This document shows positions 8,511 to 18,564 of a DNA stretch of 64,000 bases, piece by piece. The translations under genes and the position numbers were made by a program. The notes under the pieces were generated by a model that did no database searches, was not told the DNA's origin, and worked only from the letters and a program-made list of their open reading frames with translations. Numbering within the stretch: position 1 is the first letter of the stretch; every line of letters starts with the position of its first letter. This DNA is from Enterococcus casseliflavus NBRC 100478 (GTDB lineage Bacteria; Bacillota; Bacilli; Lactobacillales; Enterococcaceae). The stretch is from the NCBI RefSeq assembly GCF_001544095.1, contig NZ_BCPT01000010.1:1-64000 (forward strand). Direction: 5' to 3'.

Positions 8511-8539
8511 ACTTTACTCGCTCTTAAAGAAAATGTCAA
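8511..8539 (-). promoter_or_regulatory. Promoter of the T-box leader
   Basis: The -35 TTGACA is at 8534-8539 and the -10 TAAAGT at 8511-8516, with exactly 17 bp between them. Transcription would begin just before the stem I sequence. Confidence 0.7.
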
Positions 8540-8620
8540 ACATTTTTTCTGAAATTTTCGAAACTTTGTCGCATGCACCGGTTTCGAGGGGAAGATTTAG
8601 GGAAAAGAAGACGCAGCTGC

Positions 8621-9769
8621 TTAACCGAAGTACGCTTCAGCTAAGGCTTGCCCTTGCTTGATTTTTGCCCATTGCTGCTCAGTCGAAAGCTCATTGCCGC
8701 AGTCACAAGAGGCAAAGCCGCATTGATGAGAAAGATAAAGCCGCTCCTTAGGAATGATTTGGCTGGCTTTGTCTAATAAAGCGATCACTCGCTCTTCATC
8801 GTCTAATGTGGCGGTTTTGCTGGATAATAAGCCTAAGACAACTTCCACTTCTGGACGATCTTTCAGCGCTTCTAAAGCCGAGATATCACCGGCACGGTCA
8901 TCGTCCCACTCTAGGAAAAAGCGGTCATAATGCTGATCACGCAAGAATTTTTCGGCGATCGCTTTGTAAGTACCGCTGGCTGCCGCGCGGCTTTGGTAAT
9001 TGCCGCGACAATTGTGGGTCCAGACTTTTAATCCTAATTCGTGGGCGTATTCAGCGACTTCGTTGTTGATCGCCACGAATTCATCGGCTAACGCTTCTAA
9101 GCCGTCATTGCCTTGGGTGAAGAAGCTCTTGTCATTGTCTTCGGCGAATAATTCCCATAAACAATCATCGAACTGAACGATCTCACCACCGGCTTCTCGG
9201 TATTCCTGCAAGAATTCCTTGTAGGCGTTAAGCAGCCCTTCCCGCAAGGCTTCTTTCGTTGGATACACCTGACCTTCACCAACGAGGTCGTTAAAGACAG
9301 TCAGCTCGGTAAAGGCGTGGGCAGCCCCCCAGACGGTGATTTTGACTGGCAGGTCGCCAGCTTGGCGTTTGGTTTCTTTAAATAACGTCAAGTAATGATG
9401 GTTTTTGCCAGATAATGGTTCTGTGATTCGGATGCCGATGTCTTTACGTGTCTCAAAATGTCCACCGTCCAAATCTTCAAAGGCATACCCATGATCGGAG
9501 ATATAGCGCTCAACGCCTTTTAATCCCCAGAGAAAATCCAGGTGCCACATCGAGCGGCCGTGTTCGCCGTCTGTGATGACTGTAATGCCGTGTTCTTTTT
9601 GCGCTGCAATGATGTCAGCGATCGCTTTTGCTTCCGTTTCTTGGTAGCCAGGAAACGCATCATAAAACGGGTAGCGGATATCCTCCCGATGCTCGATTTG
9701 ATTTTTGTAGTCCAATAAATCTTGTGGTCGTAACAATGACCCCACAAGCTGAAATTTGTCTGTTGCCAT
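8621..9769 (-). CDS. MetE-like cobalamin-independent methyltransferase (YxjG/YxjH type)
   Basis: A 382-residue protein matching the C-terminal catalytic half of cobalamin-independent methionine synthase. Zinc-ligand positions are visible: HNCRGN near residue 254, the acidic WDDDRAG, and the late CGFASCDCGNE cluster. Stand-alone proteins of this type are thought to make methionine from homocysteine with a methyl donor other than the usual folate, or to scavenge S-methyl compounds. The first ATG (9775) overlaps AGGAGG, so the ATG at 9769, seven bases on, is chosen. It is transcribed divergently from a LysR gene, its probable regulator. Confidence 0.82.
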   Translation of the reverse strand: MATDKFQLVGSLLRPQDLLDYKNQIEHREDIRYPFYDAFPGYQETEAKAIADIIAAQKEHGITVITDGEHGRSMWHLDFLWGLKGVERYISDHGYAFEDLDGGHFETRKDIGIRITEPLSGKNHHYLTLFKETKRQAGDLPVKITVWGAAHAFTELTVFNDLVGEGQVYPTKEALREGLLNAYKEFLQEYREAGGEIVQFDDCLWELFAEDNDKSFFTQGNDGLEALADEFVAINNEVAEYAHELGLKVWTHNCRGNYQSRAAASGTYKAIAEKFLRDQHYDRFFLEWDDDRAGDISALEALKDRPEVEVVLGLLSSKTATLDDEERVIALLDKASQIIPKERLYLSHQCGFASCDCGNELSTEQQWAKIKQGQALAEAYFG

Positions 9770-9832
9770 ATCCATTCCTCCTATACAAAGTTTTCAAAAT
9801 TGTTAGATTTATTCTAGCAAACATCTTATACT

Positions 9833-9877
9833 ATAGATAATACTTATAAACTTATATATTCCATAGGCAATACCTAT
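9833..9877. promoter_or_regulatory. Candidate LysR operators between the divergent genes
   Basis: Two related 15-mers start 30 bp apart: ATAGATAATACTTAT (9833-9847) and ATAGGCAATACCTAT (9863-9877). The second is a clean inverted repeat, ATAGG/CCTAT. The size and spacing fit tetrameric LysR binding on one DNA face. Methionine and cysteine LysR regulators of lactic acid bacteria use similar ATAG-type palindromes; binding here is inferred. Confidence 0.5.
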
Positions 9878-9901
9878 AACATAAAAAGGTGGTTGTATCC
9901 C

Positions 9902-10822
9902 ATGCGTATCCAGCAGCTTGAATATTTGGAAAAAATCGTAGAAACTGGCTCTTTCAATGAAGCCGCTAAACAGCTTTTCATCAGTCAGCCCTCCCTCTCT
10001 CAAGCCATGAAAGAGTTGGAAAAAGAGTATGATCTGCAGCTATTTTACCGCAGTAAATTAGGGGTGACCTTGACCGATGATGGCCGTTCCTTTCTCAACT
10101 ATGCTCGAAATGTTTTAGACCAAGTCAATCTCTTGGACGAACGCTTTCGCAAAGACAGCCATCGCAAGCATGTTTTCAGTGTTTCCGCACAACACTATGC
10201 CTTCGTCGTCCACGCCTTCGTGGAGCTGGTCAAACAGTTAGGGGAAGATGAATTTCAATTCACCTTGCGAGAGACCCAGACACAAAATGTGCTGGATGAT
10301 ATCCAGACGTTTAAGAGCGAATTGGGGGTCATTTATCTGAATGATTTCAACACGACAGTCTTGACCCGTTTGATCCACGAAAAAGACCTGCAATTCATTC
10401 CTTTATTTGAAGCCAAACCCCACGTCTTCATCGGCCGAGAAAATCCCCTGACTCAGAAAAAAAGCATCACATTAGCTGATTTGGAACCATATACCTATCT
10501 GTCGTACGAACAAGGGGAAACCAATTCCTTCTACTTTTCTGAAGAGATCTTAAGCACTTTACAGCGCAAAAAACACATCCGCATCAGCGATCGTGCCACG
10601 ATCTTCAATTTGATGGTGGGTCTCAACGGCTATACCATCAGCTCTGGGATCATCAGCAGTGAGCTGAATGATGAAAAAATCGTTGCGATCCCTTTGGAAG
10701 TCGATGATGCGATGACCCTAGGTTACCTCAAACACAAGAAAATGGAACTGAGCGAGATGGCCTTGGACTATCTCGCCTTGTTGAAGCAGCATATCAAAAA
10801 CTACGGTTTCGACGTCTTTTAA
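9902..10822 (+). CDS. LysR-family transcriptional regulator
   Basis: A 306-residue regulator. The N-terminal helix-turn-helix covers residues 1-60 (RIQQLEYLEKIVETGSFNEAAK, then ISQPSLSQAMKELE), followed by a two-lobed effector-binding domain of the substrate-binding fold. An in-frame TTG at 9893 lies too close to AAGGTGG, so the ATG at 9902 is chosen. It is divergent from the MetE-like gene with 132 bp between start codons, the classic LysR arrangement. The effector is unknown; a methionine or cysteine pathway intermediate is the natural guess. Confidence 0.88.
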   Translation: MRIQQLEYLEKIVETGSFNEAAKQLFISQPSLSQAMKELEKEYDLQLFYRSKLGVTLTDDGRSFLNYARNVLDQVNLLDERFRKDSHRKHVFSVSAQHYAFVVHAFVELVKQLGEDEFQFTLRETQTQNVLDDIQTFKSELGVIYLNDFNTTVLTRLIHEKDLQFIPLFEAKPHVFIGRENPLTQKKSITLADLEPYTYLSYEQGETNSFYFSEEILSTLQRKKHIRISDRATIFNLMVGLNGYTISSGIISSELNDEKIVAIPLEVDDAMTLGYLKHKKMELSEMALDYLALLKQHIKNYGFDVF

Positions 10823-10826
10823 AAAA

Positions 10827-10893
10827 AACGATCCGCAGACAGTCGGTCGGGCTACCTTAGTAAGGTGTCCCGACCCTGTTGCGGATCGTTTTG
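10827..10893. terminator. Bidirectional terminator between lysR and xfp
   Basis: A long hairpin has outer arms AACGATCCGCA and TGCGGATCGTT and inner arms GGTCGGG and CCCGACC. An A run lies on the left and a T-rich tract on the right, so it can serve both converging genes. Confidence 0.8.
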
Positions 10894-10951
10894 TTTCTTT
10901 TGTGCTTTTTTTGTTCTTAAACTGTCTTACGTTGGCGTTGTGGAGAATAAA

Positions 10952-13318
10952 TCAACGCAATGGTTTCCATTCCCACTCTTCGACTTCAGCGATATCATAG
11001 CCGTTTTCTCGAATAAAGTCATGGTGATACGCAACGGTGTTTGCCATTTTTTTGGCAAAGTCCGCTGCTTTTTCTCCATAGACCCATTCGGCGGCGTCTT
11101 TGGCTAAGTGGAAGCGATCCAATTCAGAAAGGATCCGCATATCAAACGGTGTCGTGATGTCGCCATTTTCTCGGTACCCATGAATATGAAGCTGTTGGTT
11201 GCGACGGCCAAAGAAGATGTCGCGAATCAGTCCTTCATACCCGTGGAAAGCAAACACGATCGGTTTGTCTTTCGTAAAGTAGGCTTCGAATGCTTCATCG
11301 CTCAACCCACGAGGATCGACTTCTGGACGACGCAATTTCAATAGATCGACCACATTGATGAAGCGGACTTTCAACTCTGGGAAGGCTTCAATCAGCAACG
11401 AAACAGCAGCTAAAGCTTCCAAATTCGGTTCCGTCCCAGCAGCTGCGATCACAATATCGGGTTCTTGTCCTTCATCTGTCGATGCCCAGTCGATGACTTT
11501 CAAGCCATCTTTGACAAGCACTTTCGCTTCATCCGCCGAGTAAAACTGCGGACGTGGGTGTTTTGAAGAGACTACTAGATTGATCTTTTCTTCAGAAGCG
11601 AGTGTTTCTGCCATGACAGCCATCAAGCTATTGGCATCGGCTGGCAAGTAGACCCGCACAAAGTCGGCTTTTTTCTCTGCAATATGGGTCATGATCCCTG
11701 GATCTTGGTGGGTGTACCCATTATGGTCTTGTTGGAAGACCGTTGATGAAGCAATCAAATTCAATGAGGGGTACGGGTTGCGCCAGTCAAGATCATGGGC
11801 TTTTCGTAACCATTTGAAGTGTTGCGTGATCATAGAATCAACGACTCTTAAGAATGACTCGTAGCTGGCAAAGAAGCCATGACGACCCGTCAGCACATAG
11901 CCTTCCAAGAAGCCTTCTGCTTGATGTTCTGATAATTGTGAATCAATCACACGGCCCACTGAAGACAGCCATTCATCATAATCAGGATGTTTTGGCTCCA
12001 ACCATTGGCGGTCCGTGACTTCAAACACATGGTTCAACCGATTGGATTTGGCTTCATCTGGGCCAAAGATGCGGAAGTTGTCGGGATTTTCTTTGATGAT
12101 GTCACGGGCAAATTTCCCAAAGACCATCATATCTTGGGCAGTCGTTTCCCCTGGTGTCTCGATCGCAATGGCATGTGCTTGCCAATCTGGCAAGCGTAGC
12201 GGTTGCGGATCGATCCCCCCATTGGTGATTGGGTTGACCGCCATCCGCTGCTCTCCTTTTGGTGCCAATTCTTGAATCTCAGCTTTGATGCGGCCGTTTT
12301 CGTCAAAAAGCTCTTCTGGACGATATGACTGCAGCCAATCCGTCAAAGCATCCACGTGTTCCATATGTTTCGCATTGACAGGGATCGGTACTTGGTGGGC
12401 ACGGAAGCCCCCTTCAATCGGCTCGCCATCCCAGACTTTCGGTCCAGTCCAGCCTTTCGGTGTGCGAACGATCAAAACAGGCCAATGAGGCATAGCGGCT
12501 TCTTCCGCAGAACCTTTGCGGGCTTCTGCTTGGATCGCGTGGATCTGTTCGATGGCTTGATCCATTTTCTGTGCCAATTGCGGATGAACGGCTTCTGGAT
12601 CGTCCCCTTCTACGAAATAAGGGGTCCAACCCATACCTTCAAAATATTTCGTGAGATCTTGATCACTTTTACGAGCCAAAATCGTTGGATTGGCAATCTT
12701 GGCGCCATTCAAATGCAAGATAGGCAAAATTGCGCCATCATTGACTGGATTGATAAAGGTATTTGAAAACCAGCCGCCCGCTAATGGTCCAGTTTCGGCT
12801 TCGCCATCACCGACCACTACTGCTGCAATGACATCGGGATTGTCTAAAATAGCTCCGGTAGCGTGGGCGATGGAATAGCCTAGCTCGCCGCCTTCATGGA
12901 TCGAACCTGGCGTTTCAGGTGCCGCATGAGAAGCGATCCCACCTGGGAAAGAGAAGGTTTTGAATAGATGTTTCATCCCTGCTTCGTCTTGGGTGGCTTT
13001 TGGATAGATCTCGCTGTAGCTGCCGTCTAAATAAGCATTCGCAACCATGACTTGTCCGCCATGGCCTGGTCCTTCGATATAAAACATGTTTAAGTCGTAC
13101 TTATTGATGACGCGATTGAGATGGGTGTAAATAAAATTTTGCCCTGCGATCGTTCCCCAGTGACCAATCGGATTCACTTTCAAATCTTTTTCTTCGATGG
13201 GGCGGCGCAATAAGGGATTATCTTTCAAATAAATCTGACCAACGGAAAGGTAGTTGGCTGCTCGCCACCAAGCGTTCATTTTCTGGTAATACTCTGGTGT
13301 ATCGTAGGTTGTCTTCAT
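10952..13318 (-). CDS. xfp: Xylulose-5-phosphate/fructose-6-phosphate phosphoketolase
   Basis: Thiamine-diphosphate enzyme that cleaves xylulose-5-phosphate with phosphate into acetyl phosphate and glyceraldehyde-3-phosphate, the key step of heterolactic pentose use. The 788-residue length is standard. Typical segments are present: [46 protein letters not shown], the ThDP motif [16 protein letters not shown] and [19 protein letters not shown] near the middle. The ATG at 13318 follows AAGGAGG. It lies next to the arabinose operon on the same strand but has its own promoter and a terminator between. The neighbour genes supply its substrate. Confidence 0.96.
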   Translation of the reverse strand: MKTTYDTPEYYQKMNAWWRAANYLSVGQIYLKDNPLLRRPIEEKDLKVNPIGHWGTIAGQNFIYTHLNRVINKYDLNMFYIEGPGHGGQVMVANAYLDGSYSEIYPKATQDEAGMKHLFKTFSFPGGIASHAAPETPGSIHEGGELGYSIAHATGAILDNPDVIAAVVVGDGEAETGPLAGGWFSNTFINPVNDGAILPILHLNGAKIANPTILARKSDQDLTKYFEGMGWTPYFVEGDDPEAVHPQLAQKMDQAIEQIHAIQAEARKGSAEEAAMPHWPVLIVRTPKGWTGPKVWDGEPIEGGFRAHQVPIPVNAKHMEHVDALTDWLQSYRPEELFDENGRIKAEIQELAPKGEQRMAVNPITNGGIDPQPLRLPDWQAHAIAIETPGETTAQDMMVFGKFARDIIKENPDNFRIFGPDEAKSNRLNHVFEVTDRQWLEPKHPDYDEWLSSVGRVIDSQLSEHQAEGFLEGYVLTGRHGFFASYESFLRVVDSMITQHFKWLRKAHDLDWRNPYPSLNLIASSTVFQQDHNGYTHQDPGIMTHIAEKKADFVRVYLPADANSLMAVMAETLASEEKINLVVSSKHPRPQFYSADEAKVLVKDGLKVIDWASTDEGQEPDIVIAAAGTEPNLEALAAVSLLIEAFPELKVRFINVVDLLKLRRPEVDPRGLSDEAFEAYFTKDKPIVFAFHGYEGLIRDIFFGRRNQQLHIHGYRENGDITTPFDMRILSELDRFHLAKDAAEWVYGEKAADFAKKMANTVAYHHDFIRENGYDIAEVEEWEWKPLR

Positions 13319-13359
13319 TGTGCTCCTCCTTTTAGTCCATTGTTCCACTCTTACATAAA

Positions 13360-13388
13360 AGTCTATGCCCCCTATATTTAAAAGTCAA
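13360..13388 (-). promoter_or_regulatory. xfp promoter
   Basis: The -35 TTGACT (13383-13388) and -10 TAGACT (13360-13365) are separated by 17 bp, about 40 bp upstream of the xfp start codon. Confidence 0.6.
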
Positions 13389-13466
13389 TTTTGCTGATTG
13401 CTGGTGCTTTCAGGGGTCTGCTTATCCGCACTTTGCAGATAGAAGGCAAGAAAGCTTAAGAAAAAC

Positions 13467-13504
13467 GCAAAGAAACCGCCGACCATCGCCAACGGTTTCT
13501 TTTG
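13467..13504 (-). terminator. Terminator of the arabinose operon
   Basis: Arms AAAGAAACCG and CGGTTTCTTT form a hairpin directly after the araA stop. On the minus strand T-rich sequence follows. It separates araA from xfp. Confidence 0.7.
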
Positions 13505-13515
13505 TGATTGGGTAC

Positions 13516-14940
13516 TTATTTGATCGTTACGTATTCTAATCCCACAAGCTTCGCCCATGTTTCGATCTGATCAGAATTTAGGACAAGTGAGACAACGGTG
13601 TGATGGCCACCGCCTGTTTCGATCCACTGTTTGACCCCATCGTGGAAGTTTGGTTTTGGTGTCCACATTACTCGTGCAACCGGTAGTTTTGGTGCTTCTT
13701 CAGTTGGCTCAAAGGCATCGACTTCATTGATCAATAATTTGTAGTGGGTGCCAAAGTCTGCCATCGAAACCACGACACCTTCGCCGCCTTGGCCGTCAAA
13801 GACGAGTCGGGCTGGGTCTTCACGATCCCCCATCGACAATGGCGAAACCACGATTTTTGGTTTGTTGACTGCTAATACTGGATCGACTTCCATCATGTGG
13901 GATTGCAAGATGGCTTCTTTTCCTGGTGTCAGCTCATAGGTATAGTCTTCCATAAAGCCAGTCGCTTTATTGTGGGCCATGATTTTCATCAAGCGGTCAA
14001 TAGCGGCGGTTTTCCAGTCCCCTTCACCAGCAAACCCATAGCCTTCTGCCATCAAACGTTGTACAGCTAAACCAGGCAACTGCTGCATACCATATAGGTC
14101 TTCAAAGTTCGTGGTAAATGCCGTATAGCCGCCTGCTTCAAGGAAGCGGCGCAGACCGATTTCTTGTTTGGCTTGGGCTTTGACATGACGTGCCCATTCT
14201 TCTTTGTCGTAATCGCCATAATCGAAATCATACAGCTGGCTGTATTCTTCAAAGAGTGCATCGACTTCTTCGTCAGTCACCGCATCGACGACTTGAACCA
14301 AATCGCCGATCCCAAAATAATCAACGGTCCAGCCAAATTGGATCTGTGCTTCGACTTTATCGCCTTCGGTCACCCCAACGTTACGCATGTTGTCGCCAAA
14401 ACGAGCGACTTTGATTTGGAAGCTTTCATTGTAGCCGACTGCCACGTCCATCCAAGCAGCGATTTCTTTTTGGATGGCTTCATTTTTCCAATAGCCGACA
14501 ACGATTTTGTTTTGCTTTTTCAAACGGGCATTGATAAATCCATATTCTCGGTCACCATGAGCCGCTTGGTTCAAGTTCATAAAGTCCATATCGATGGTTT
14601 CCCATGGAATTTGTTCATTGTATTGAGTGGCAAGGTGCAGCAATGGTTTTTGTAATAATTTCGTGCCGCGAATCCACATTTTTGCTGGTGAGAAGGTATG
14701 CATCCAGGTGATCACCCCAGCGACTTCATCCCGATAGTTGACTTCTTTCATGATTTTCGTAATCGTATCGGCAGTAACAGCGAGTTCTTGTAAAACGACT
14801 GGATAAGGCAGCTTTGAGCTGTCATTTAAGCTTTTGACCATTTCTTCTGCATGGTCCCGTACTTCTTGTAATGCTACTTCTCCGTATAAGTGCTGTGATC
14901 CTACGACGAACCAAAATTCTTTTTTCCCGATTTCTAACAT
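13516..14940 (-). CDS. araA: L-arabinose isomerase
   Basis: Converts L-arabinose to L-ribulose in the cytosol with a manganese ion. The protein has 474 residues, the family length. It begins [14 protein letters not shown], and the catalytic Glu of the GEGDWKTAA segment (about residue 306) and metal-binding region are present, as are [14 protein letters not shown] near residue 80 and the TGGGHHT near the C-terminus. It is last in araR-araB-araD-araA and overlaps araD by 7 bp, implying coupled translation. Confidence 0.97.
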   Translation of the reverse strand: MLEIGKKEFWFVVGSQHLYGEVALQEVRDHAEEMVKSLNDSSKLPYPVVLQELAVTADTITKIMKEVNYRDEVAGVITWMHTFSPAKMWIRGTKLLQKPLLHLATQYNEQIPWETIDMDFMNLNQAAHGDREYGFINARLKKQNKIVVGYWKNEAIQKEIAAWMDVAVGYNESFQIKVARFGDNMRNVGVTEGDKVEAQIQFGWTVDYFGIGDLVQVVDAVTDEEVDALFEEYSQLYDFDYGDYDKEEWARHVKAQAKQEIGLRRFLEAGGYTAFTTNFEDLYGMQQLPGLAVQRLMAEGYGFAGEGDWKTAAIDRLMKIMAHNKATGFMEDYTYELTPGKEAILQSHMMEVDPVLAVNKPKIVVSPLSMGDREDPARLVFDGQGGEGVVVSMADFGTHYKLLINEVDAFEPTEEAPKLPVARVMWTPKPNFHDGVKQWIETGGGHHTVVSLVLNSDQIETWAKLVGLEYVTIK

Positions 14941-15656
14941 TCTACTTGCTCCTTTTTCGTTATTTTTTGCCCGTAATAGGCATTTTCTCCATGTTTGCGT
15001 AAATAATGTTTGTCTAAGACCCGCTGCGGCAATTCGGGTGCGTAACTGTTCAGCTGACGCGTGATAAAATTCATCTTAGCAACTTCTTCTAAGACCACTG
15101 CGTTCATCACCGCCGCATCCGCCGTTTTGCCCCAGGTAAACGGTCCATGACCGTGAAGCAAGACACCAGGAATTTCTTCTGGCGTGATGCCGCGTTCCTT
15201 AAAGGTTTCGACGATCACCTGTCCTGTTTGTGCTTCATAACCTTCATCGATCTCGGTTTGCGTCAAAAAGCGGGCACATGGGACAGCCCCATAAAACGTA
15301 TCGGCATGGGTCGTGCCCATCGCTGGCAGATCAAGTCCTGCCTGAGCCCAGCTCGTCGCCCATGTAGAATGGGTATGGACGATTCCACCAATTTCTGGAA
15401 ATGCTTTGTATAAAACGGCATGCGTTGGCGTATCGGAGGAAGGATTTTTCGCTCCTTCCACTACGTTGCCCTCAAAATCACAAACCACCATATCACTGGC
15501 TTGCATGGTTTCATAGTCAACACCGCTAGGTTTGATGACAAACAATTGCTGTTGGCGATCCACTGCTGACACATTGCCCCATGTGTATTTGATCAATCCT
15601 TGCTTAGGCAATGCCAAATTGGCCTGAAAGACTTTTTCTTTTAATCCTTCTAACAC
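14934..15656 (-). CDS. araD: L-ribulose-5-phosphate 4-epimerase
   Basis: A zinc enzyme of the class II aldolase fold that converts L-ribulose-5-phosphate to D-xylulose-5-phosphate, the substrate of the phosphoketolase encoded downstream. The 240 residues contain GNVSAVD (substrate loop), KPSGV, SSDTPTH, the metal-binding THSTWA, and HGHGPFTWG, as in bacterial AraD. It lies 19 bp after araB and overlaps araA by 7 bp. A second class II aldolase at 34847-35599 is clearly a different gene with another context. Confidence 0.96.
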   Translation of the reverse strand: MLEGLKEKVFQANLALPKQGLIKYTWGNVSAVDRQQQLFVIKPSGVDYETMQASDMVVCDFEGNVVEGAKNPSSDTPTHAVLYKAFPEIGGIVHTHSTWATSWAQAGLDLPAMGTTHADTFYGAVPCARFLTQTEIDEGYEAQTGQVIVETFKERGITPEEIPGVLLHGHGPFTWGKTADAAVMNAVVLEEVAKMNFITRQLNSYAPELPQRVLDKHYLRKHGENAYYGQKITKKEQVEC

Positions 15657-15675
15657 AAAATTCCCTTCTTTCTTT

Positions 15676-17271
15676 TTAAATCAACGCATCGATTGCCGCT
15701 TGCTCGATCGGCAACCCTGCTTGGTAACGTTGGGTAAAGACGGTAAACCCCTGAATGTCGGCTTCTGTCGGGGCTAAGGTCACGCCGTGGTCATTTTTAA
15801 ACACTTGATCTGCTAAGAATGCTGCCAAGGATTGTTCTGGCGTATGACGGCGAAGGTACGCTGCTAAAAGGGCGATCCCCCAGGCGCCGCCTTCACCAGC
15901 CGTTTCCATGACCGTGACTGGGGCTTCCATGACAGCTGCCAAGACACGTTGGGCAACTTCTGGCGTTTTGAAGATCCCACCGTGACCAACGATTCGATCA
16001 ATAGCGACGTCTTCGGCTTCCAGAATCTTCATCCCGATCTTCATCGCACCAAAGGCACTAAACAGATGTAAGCGCATGAAATTTGCTAAAGTAAAAGAAC
16101 TCTCTGGCGATCGGACGAAAAGCGGCCGTCCTTCAGGGATCTTAGTGATATTTTCACCAGAATAATAGCCATAAGAAAGCATCCCGCCACAGTCTGAATC
16201 CCCTTTCAATGCTTCGTTGAATAAGGTCGTAAACAATTCTTCCGTGGAGAGTTTCATTCCAGCTGCGTCGGCAAATTCGCGGAAAAGTTTGACCCATGCA
16301 TTGATCTCCGAGGTACAGTTATTCGTATGGACCATCCCCACCAAATCACCAGAAGGCGTCGTGACCAAATCGATCTCTGGATACACTTTAGTTAAGGGTT
16401 CTTCTAAGACGATCATGGCAAAAGCAGACGTCCCGGCTGAAACATTCCCGCTTCGCTGTGCCACACTATTCGTGGCAACCATGCCAGTGCCCGCATCGCC
16501 TTCTGGCGGACATAACGGGATGCCAGCTTGCAAAGTACCAGTTGGGTCGAGTTTTTTTGCCCCTTCTGCCGTCAATGTGCCGGCTGGTTCGCCTGCTGTC
16601 AACACTTGCGGCAAAAGGTCTTTGATCTGCCAAGGATACCCCTGACTGCTGATTTGTGCATCAAATTGCTGCAGCATATTCGCATCATAGTTTTTTGTCG
16701 TACTGTCGATTGGGAACATCCCTGATGCATCGCCGATTCCGATAACTTTTTCCCCTGTCAGCTGCCAATGGACATAGCCGGCTAAGGTAGTGAAAAAAGC
16801 AACCTCTGGGACGTGGGCTTCTTGATTCAAAATCGCTTGATACAAATGCGCGATACTCCAACGCTGCGGGATGTTGTATTGGAACAATGCCGTCAAGGCT
16901 TTTTCTGCTTCTTCCGTGATCGCATTGCGCCATGTCCGAAAAGGTACCAACAGCGTGCCTTGCTGATCAAAAGCCATATAGCCGTGCATCATTGCAGAAA
17001 AACCGATACTGCCGATCGTCGTCAAAGGTACCTCGAATTGCTGTTGGATGTTGTGCGCCAACTCTTGGTAGCTGGCTTGCAGTCCTTGCCAAATCGCCTC
17101 TAGTGAGTAGGTCCAAATCCCTTGCTCCAATTGATTTTCCCATTCAAAGCTACCTGAAGCGATCGTCTGAAACTGCTCATCGATCAAGACAGCTTTGATC
17201 CGTGTCGAGCCTAGCTCGATCCCAAGAGACGTGCGCCCGTCAATAATTGCTTGCCTTACTTGTTGCGTCAT
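15676..17271 (-). CDS. araB: Ribulokinase, FGGY family
   Basis: Phosphorylates L-ribulose to L-ribulose-5-phosphate with ATP. The 531-residue protein has two actin-like domains: [15 protein letters not shown] (phosphate loop 1, about residues 17-31), FSAMMHGY (about 90), [11 protein letters not shown] and [13 protein letters not shown] in the middle, and [13 protein letters not shown] (adenosine motif) near 430. It is the lactic-acid-bacterial form, distant from E. coli AraB and superficially like xylulokinase or gluconokinase. The ara context settles the assignment. It starts 4 bp after the araR stop. Confidence 0.92.
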   Translation of the reverse strand: MTQQVRQAIIDGRTSLGIELGSTRIKAVLIDEQFQTIASGSFEWENQLEQGIWTYSLEAIWQGLQASYQELAHNIQQQFEVPLTTIGSIGFSAMMHGYMAFDQQGTLLVPFRTWRNAITEEAEKALTALFQYNIPQRWSIAHLYQAILNQEAHVPEVAFFTTLAGYVHWQLTGEKVIGIGDASGMFPIDSTTKNYDANMLQQFDAQISSQGYPWQIKDLLPQVLTAGEPAGTLTAEGAKKLDPTGTLQAGIPLCPPEGDAGTGMVATNSVAQRSGNVSAGTSAFAMIVLEEPLTKVYPEIDLVTTPSGDLVGMVHTNNCTSEINAWVKLFREFADAAGMKLSTEELFTTLFNEALKGDSDCGGMLSYGYYSGENITKIPEGRPLFVRSPESSFTLANFMRLHLFSAFGAMKIGMKILEAEDVAIDRIVGHGGIFKTPEVAQRVLAAVMEAPVTVMETAGEGGAWGIALLAAYLRRHTPEQSLAAFLADQVFKNDHGVTLAPTEADIQGFTVFTQRYQAGLPIEQAAIDALI

Positions 17272-17275
17272 CTTC

Positions 17276-18349
17276 TTATTCTCCTTTTTGGTTATTGACT
17301 GAACCGCGAACGATCAGCTCCGGTTCAAAATAAAAGCGTTGCGCTTCTGTTGCCTTACCTGTAGTGATCCATTCTGCCGCCAATTCCCCCATCGCTTCTT
17401 TCGGGTGAGTCAGTGTGGTGATCGTCGGTGTGGACAAGGTGCTAAGAGGCGAGTCATCGTTACCCACGATCGAAAAATCAGTAGGAACGTTCTTCCCAGC
17501 AGCCGTCAATGCTTGAATCAAGCGATGCGCGATCTCATCGTTGTAACAAACGATGCCTGTGACTTGATTATCGGCAGCCGTCAAGCGCTGGATCGCTTGT
17601 TCAATAACGGCTTCTTTCGTCTCGGTCGTATACGTCAAGACGTCTTCTGCTGCAAACGTCCGCTTGGCTTGGGTCAAGGCTTTGACAAACCCTTTCATCC
17701 GATATTTCCCTTGTAAGTCATCGATTTTCGTGATCATCATCAACTGCTGATGCTGTTGTTCTAATAAATAATTGGTTGCTAAAAAACCAGAACGTGTATC
17801 GTTGACACAAATATGCGGCAAGTCTAGTTCTTCATAATAGGCATTGATCATGACGAGAGGAATCCCGGCTTCTTGGAGGGCGACATAATAAGCAAGATTT
17901 GGGTTGTACTGGCTGCTCTTCGTTGGCTCAACGATCAACCCGTCTACCCCTTGATCCATCATTTGCTGCAAGCACGCTCTTTCTTGCTCATGGTCATTGT
18001 TGGTTGAGCCTAAAAGCAGTGAATAGCCTTGCTCCCGCAATGTCTGCTCTACGCCGCGCATGATCGAAGGGAAAATATAATCAGACAAATAGGTCATGAT
18101 GATCCCAATCGTTTTGCGGTTTTTATGATTGACAGTCTCAGGTTTTGAAACGTAGGTGCCTGAGCCCCGTTCTTTTCTTAAATAGCCTTCATTGACCAAA
18201 ACAGCGATCGCTTGGCGTACCGTGTGACGGCTATAATGAAATTCTTCCTGTAAGGTTGCTTCTGAAGGGATCGCATCGCCTTCTTGATAGGTGCCTAAGC
18301 GGATCTTCTCTCTTAAGATATCCGCAAGTTGTTCGTACTTATTCGCCAT
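17276..18349 (-). CDS. araR: Arabinose operon repressor AraR
   Basis: A 357-residue chimera-type repressor. The N-terminal GntR winged helix (residues 1-70, with [13 protein letters not shown] and [12 protein letters not shown]) is joined to a LacI-type sugar-binding domain (about 75-355, beginning [21 protein letters not shown]). This is the known AraR architecture, which releases DNA on binding L-arabinose. An ATG 11 codons upstream (18382) lies only 2 bp from the predicted -10 and so cannot be translated, hence the start at 18349. It leads the ara operon, so it should regulate itself. Confidence 0.92.
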   Translation of the reverse strand: MANKYEQLADILREKIRLGTYQEGDAIPSEATLQEEFHYSRHTVRQAIAVLVNEGYLRKERGSGTYVSKPETVNHKNRKTIGIIMTYLSDYIFPSIMRGVEQTLREQGYSLLLGSTNNDHEQERACLQQMMDQGVDGLIVEPTKSSQYNPNLAYYVALQEAGIPLVMINAYYEELDLPHICVNDTRSGFLATNYLLEQQHQQLMMITKIDDLQGKYRMKGFVKALTQAKRTFAAEDVLTYTTETKEAVIEQAIQRLTAADNQVTGIVCYNDEIAHRLIQALTAAGKNVPTDFSIVGNDDSPLSTLSTPTITTLTHPKEAMGELAAEWITTGKATEAQRFYFEPELIVRGSVNNQKGE

Positions 18350-18384
18350 TTTAATCCCATCTTTCAAAAGTTGTCCGTACATCT

Positions 18385-18413
18385 AAGATACCAAGAAACC
18401 GCTTCCGTGTCAA
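18385..18413 (-). promoter_or_regulatory. ara operon promoter with cre-like site
   Basis: The -35 TTGACA (18408-18413) and -10 TATCTT (18385-18390) are 17 bp apart. The spacer holds CGGAAGCGGTTTCT (18394-18407), matching the CcpA cre core with three mismatches at the edges. Bound CcpA would block the polymerase. I do not see a clear AraR operator. Confidence 0.6.
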
Positions 18414-18517
18414 TTGCTGCTATGGTTTTTTTTCTAAAAAAACCTAACGAAAAGAAGGCAAATGATAAATTCCCCTTATTTTCATCAGAATAAAACGAAT
18501 CAAAACACTATTTGTTG

Positions 18518-18523
18518 TATAAT
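18518..18523 (+). promoter_or_regulatory. -10 box of the SHOCT-domain gene
   Basis: A perfect TATAAT about 42 bp upstream of the chosen TTG start. A possible earlier start at 18523 would overlap this box, which rules it out. Confidence 0.5.
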
Positions 18524-18564
18524 TGAATAAAATGTTGCTTATTACGTTTAAGGAGGTAAGTATT

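Noticed and set aside
8290-8661. Plus-strand open frame of 123 codons upstream of the MetE-like gene
   Set aside because: It lies over the T-box leader and its promoter on the other strand, has no ribosome binding site and has an unnatural composition.
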